Shown here piece after piece: positions 62,237 through 64,000 of a stretch of DNA of 64,000 nucleotides. The stretch is from Sphingomonas edaphi (GTDB lineage Bacteria; Pseudomonadota; Alphaproteobacteria; Sphingomonadales; Sphingomonadaceae), in assembly GCF_003583725.1 (NCBI RefSeq), contig NZ_QXTF01000002.1, positions 404,796-468,795 of the forward strand. Reading direction: 5' to 3'. The first letter of the stretch is position 1. Each line of letters begins with the position of its first letter. The translations under genes were made by a program, and so were the position numbers. The notes under the pieces were generated by a model. The model was not told where the DNA came from. It saw only the letters and a program-made list of their open reading frames with translations, and did no database searches.

Positions 62237-64000
62237 ATGGCAGTAGTCAATCCATCAACGGGTCTCAGCGGCGTCTTCGGCTGGGACGGCGGTATCGGCC
62301 AGATCGACTCGATCAACGGCATCGTCGACAACACATGGACGATTACCCTTTCGCGCGCAGGGACGATCGACATCCGATTGTCCGACGGGCAGTTCACCAT
62401 CCCCGGCGACGTCTTCACGCTTTACATCGACGGCGTGCTCGTTCCCTGGACCACCACCTATTATTGGGGCAGCGACAATTTCAACGGCGTGCTGGAAGAC
62501 TTTCTGCTGAGCGCCGGAACGCATACCGTCACCGCCTTCGTCAGCGGCCCCAACGCGTACGGCACGATCACCGAGTTCGCCATCTCCGCAGTCACTTATG
62601 TCAACGCCCCACCGAGCGCTCCGGCCGACGGCGACGGCTCCGCGGGCGCGACCGTCTATGAAGACCATCCAGTCGGCACCCCGATCGGCCTCGACGCCAA
62701 TTCGACCGATCCAGACGCCGGCGACACGGTCAGCTATTGCCTCGGCTTCGATGTCCGCGGCAACCCGATCCTCGACAACGGTCAGTTCGCGATCGACCCG
62801 TCGACCGGCGTCGTGACCCTTTCCGCAGCGCTCGATTACGAAAGCGCAGCGAGCCATGTCCTGCGCATCTACGCCACCGACGGCGAAGGGGCGAGCAGCT
62901 TCACCGACTTCAATATTACAGTGCTCGATGCCATCGAAGGGACGCCCGGCAACGACATGCTGCTCGGTACGCCGAACTCCGACTATATGTATGGTTATGG
63001 CGGCCACGACCTGCTGCGCGGCAATGCCGGCAACGATCAATTGAATGGCGGCGACGGTGACGATTTCCTTAGCGGCGGTCTCGGCGACGATGTTATCGAT
63101 GGCGGGGCGGGGTCCGATCGCGCGGCGTTCTACACCGACGCCACGGCGGGAGTGACGGTCGACCTCAACATCGTCGGTCCGCAGGCCACGGGGCAAGGCA
63201 ACGACACGCTGGCCGGAATCGAGAATGTGTCGGGGACGCCCTATGCCGATACGTTGATTGGCGACGGCAACGACAACCAGCTGTGGGGCTCCGTCTCCGC
63301 CCTCGGCGATGGAACGCCGACGGGATTGAACAACGACACGCTCGACGGCGGCGGCGGCAACGACCTGCTGACGGTCGGCACAGGGGCCCATCTGCTGACC
63401 GGCGGAACCGGGACCGACACGGTGTCCTTCACCGAAAATGGCGCGGCCGAACCGGGCGTCACCGTGTCGCTGGAGCTGGAGGGCGCGGCGCAGGTTACAG
63501 GCGCCGGAAGCTGGACCCTCAACGGGATTGAGAATCTCTCGGGCGGGACCAACAACGACAACCTGACCGGCGACGGTAACGCTAATGTGCTGGCCGGCGA
63601 CGCCGGCGACGACACGCTGTCAGGGAAAGGCGGCAACGATACCCTCTACGGCGACGGCCAGATCAGTGTCGACAGCCATGGCCTCGGCTATTCCGGCCCG
63701 ATCACGACCACGGCCGACACCGGCGCGGGTGGCAACGACACGCTTGAGGGCGGGTTGGGTGACGATCAGCTCCACGGCGGTGGCGGCAGCGACACCGCAA
63801 CCTACGCCAATGCCGCGGGCGTCGTGCAGGCCTTCCTTGATGACGGCGGTTATGGCGAGGCTTATGGCGCGGACGGCTATGACGAACTGCACGATATCGA
63901 GAATCTGACGGGCGGAGCCTTCAACGACATCCTCTACGGCAACAGCGTCGACAACTTCATCAGCGGCGGCGACGGTCATGACGACGTCCGCGGCGGCGCG
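62237..64000 (+). CDS. RTX (calcium-binding nonapeptide) protein with cadherin-like domain, 3' end outside window
   Basis: 588 codons open to the window edge, starting MAVVNPSTGLSGVFGWDGG after a GAAGGAG site. The first 130 residues form a beta-rich domain with no recognised family. A cadherin-type repeat follows (TVYEDHPVGTPIG, then SATDPDAGD-like, ending RIYATDGEGASSFTDF). After it come RTX blocks with GGxGxD nonapeptides (GYGGHDLLRGNAGNDQLNGG, GDGDDFLSGGLGDDVIDGG) separated by longer beta segments such as ADTLIGDGNDNQLWG. No Sec signal peptide is present, which fits type I secretion with a C-terminal signal beyond the window. No secretion ABC transporter is nearby. It is probably a secreted adhesin or hydrolase. 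Confidence 0.9.
   Translation, partial: MAVVNPSTGLSGVFGWDGGIGQIDSINGIVDNTWTITLSRAGTIDIRLSDGQFTIPGDVFTLYIDGVLVPWTTTYYWGSDNFNGVLEDFLLSAGTHTVTAFVSGPNAYGTITEFAISAVTYVNAPPSAPADGDGSAGATVYEDHPVGTPIGLDANSTDPDAGDTVSYCLGFDVRGNPILDNGQFAIDPSTGVVTLSAALDYESAASHVLRIYATDGEGASSFTDFNITVLDAIEGTPGNDMLLGTPNSDYMYGYGGHDLLRGNAGNDQLNGGDGDDFLSGGLGDDVIDGGAGSDRAAFYTDATAGVTVDLNIVGPQATGQGNDTLAGIENVSGTPYADTLIGDGNDNQLWGSVSALGDGTPTGLNNDTLDGGGGNDLLTVGTGAHLLTGGTGTDTVSFTENGAAEPGVTVSLELEGAAQVTGAGSWTLNGIENLSGGTNNDNLTGDGNANVLAGDAGDDTLSGKGGNDTLYGDGQISVDSHGLGYSGPITTTADTGAGGNDTLEGGLGDDQLHGGGGSDTATYANAAGVVQAFLDDGGYGEAYGADGYDELHDIENLTGGAFNDILYGNSVDNFISGGDGHDDVRGGA

Noticed and set aside
62900..64000. Tandem DNA repeats in the RTX region considered as a CRISPR or satellite array
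   Set aside because: The repetition is at protein level (GGxGxD nonapeptides) with diverged codons and an intact reading frame.

Overview
The window reads as ordinary chromosome from a GC-rich alphaproteobacterium, most probably a member of the Sphingomonadales. This placement is inferred from the combination of features. The F0 ATP synthase genes stand apart from any F1 genes in the order atpI-atpB-atpE-atpF'-atpF. HWE/HisKA_2 histidine kinases are present. S6 and L9 carry long tails, and GTG and TTG starts are frequent. No rRNA, CRISPR array, insertion sequence, phage gene or integrase was seen, and codon use looks uniform apart from one low-complexity gene.

Layout. 1-5.6 kb: the start of a CHASE2 membrane protein cut by the window edge, an ACAD10-like phosphotransferase, a metallophosphoesterase, nadC, a nitronate-monooxygenase-family flavoprotein with a Cys-rich tail, and a secreted SH3 protein. 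5.7-7.4 kb: a glutaredoxin-MauE membrane fusion divergent from a MerR regulator, with a textbook MerR-type promoter between them, then a lipoprotein. 7.5-19.6 kb: acyl-CoA and leucine catabolism (thiolase, isovaleryl-CoA dehydrogenase, mccB, an NTF2-like protein, bioB, mccA, an HSD10-like SDR, cysQ), interrupted by a cytochrome c and an M13 peptidase. 19.6-23.3 kb: tRNA-Val, an XRE regulator, a GST, a disordered small protein and rpsF-rpsR-rplI. 23.4-29.7 kb: an acyl-CoA-dehydrogenase-like flavoprotein, a DUF4242-cyclase fusion, a Rieske oxygenase, an APC transporter and fabD-fabG. 29.7-38.2 kb: dnaK-dnaJ, then on the other strand purB-bphO-bphP (adenylosuccinate lyase, heme oxygenase, bacteriophytochrome kinase) and a DUF2383 protein. 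38.3-43 kb: the envelope-lipid operon ydbH-ynbE-ydbL and a lipoprotein. 43.2-45.7 kb: the F0 operon. 45.7-58.6 kb: a CBS protein, paaZ, paaG, a DEAD-box helicase, then a tight operon paaA-B-C-E, an aromatic-type aminotransferase, a fused branched-chain 2-oxoacid dehydrogenase E1 and its E2. 58.6-61.6 kb: a three-gene two-component cassette. 62.2 kb to the end: an RTX/cadherin-type protein cut by the window edge, preceded by about 0.6 kb of noncoding DNA.

How the genes fit together. Branched-chain amino acid breakdown can be followed through several loci: aminotransferase, then fused E1 plus E2, then isovaleryl-CoA dehydrogenase, then methylcrotonyl-CoA carboxylase. The gene for biotin synthase sits inside the carboxylase operon, so cofactor supply is co-transcribed with the enzyme that uses it. 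Phenylacetate breakdown is represented by the epoxidase (PaaABCE), the isomerase (PaaG) and the ring-opening enzyme (PaaZ). paaD, paaK, paaF, paaH and paaJ are not here. Sensory genes are frequent: a light-sensing phytochrome kinase with its own biliverdin source, a CHASE3 kinase cassette, a cyclase and a MerR switch.

No single locus is clearly an undescribed system. The strongest leads are the MerR/glutaredoxin-MauE module, purB-coupled phytochrome signalling, the DUF4242-cyclase fusion and the four-cysteine tail on the nitronate-monooxygenase-like protein.
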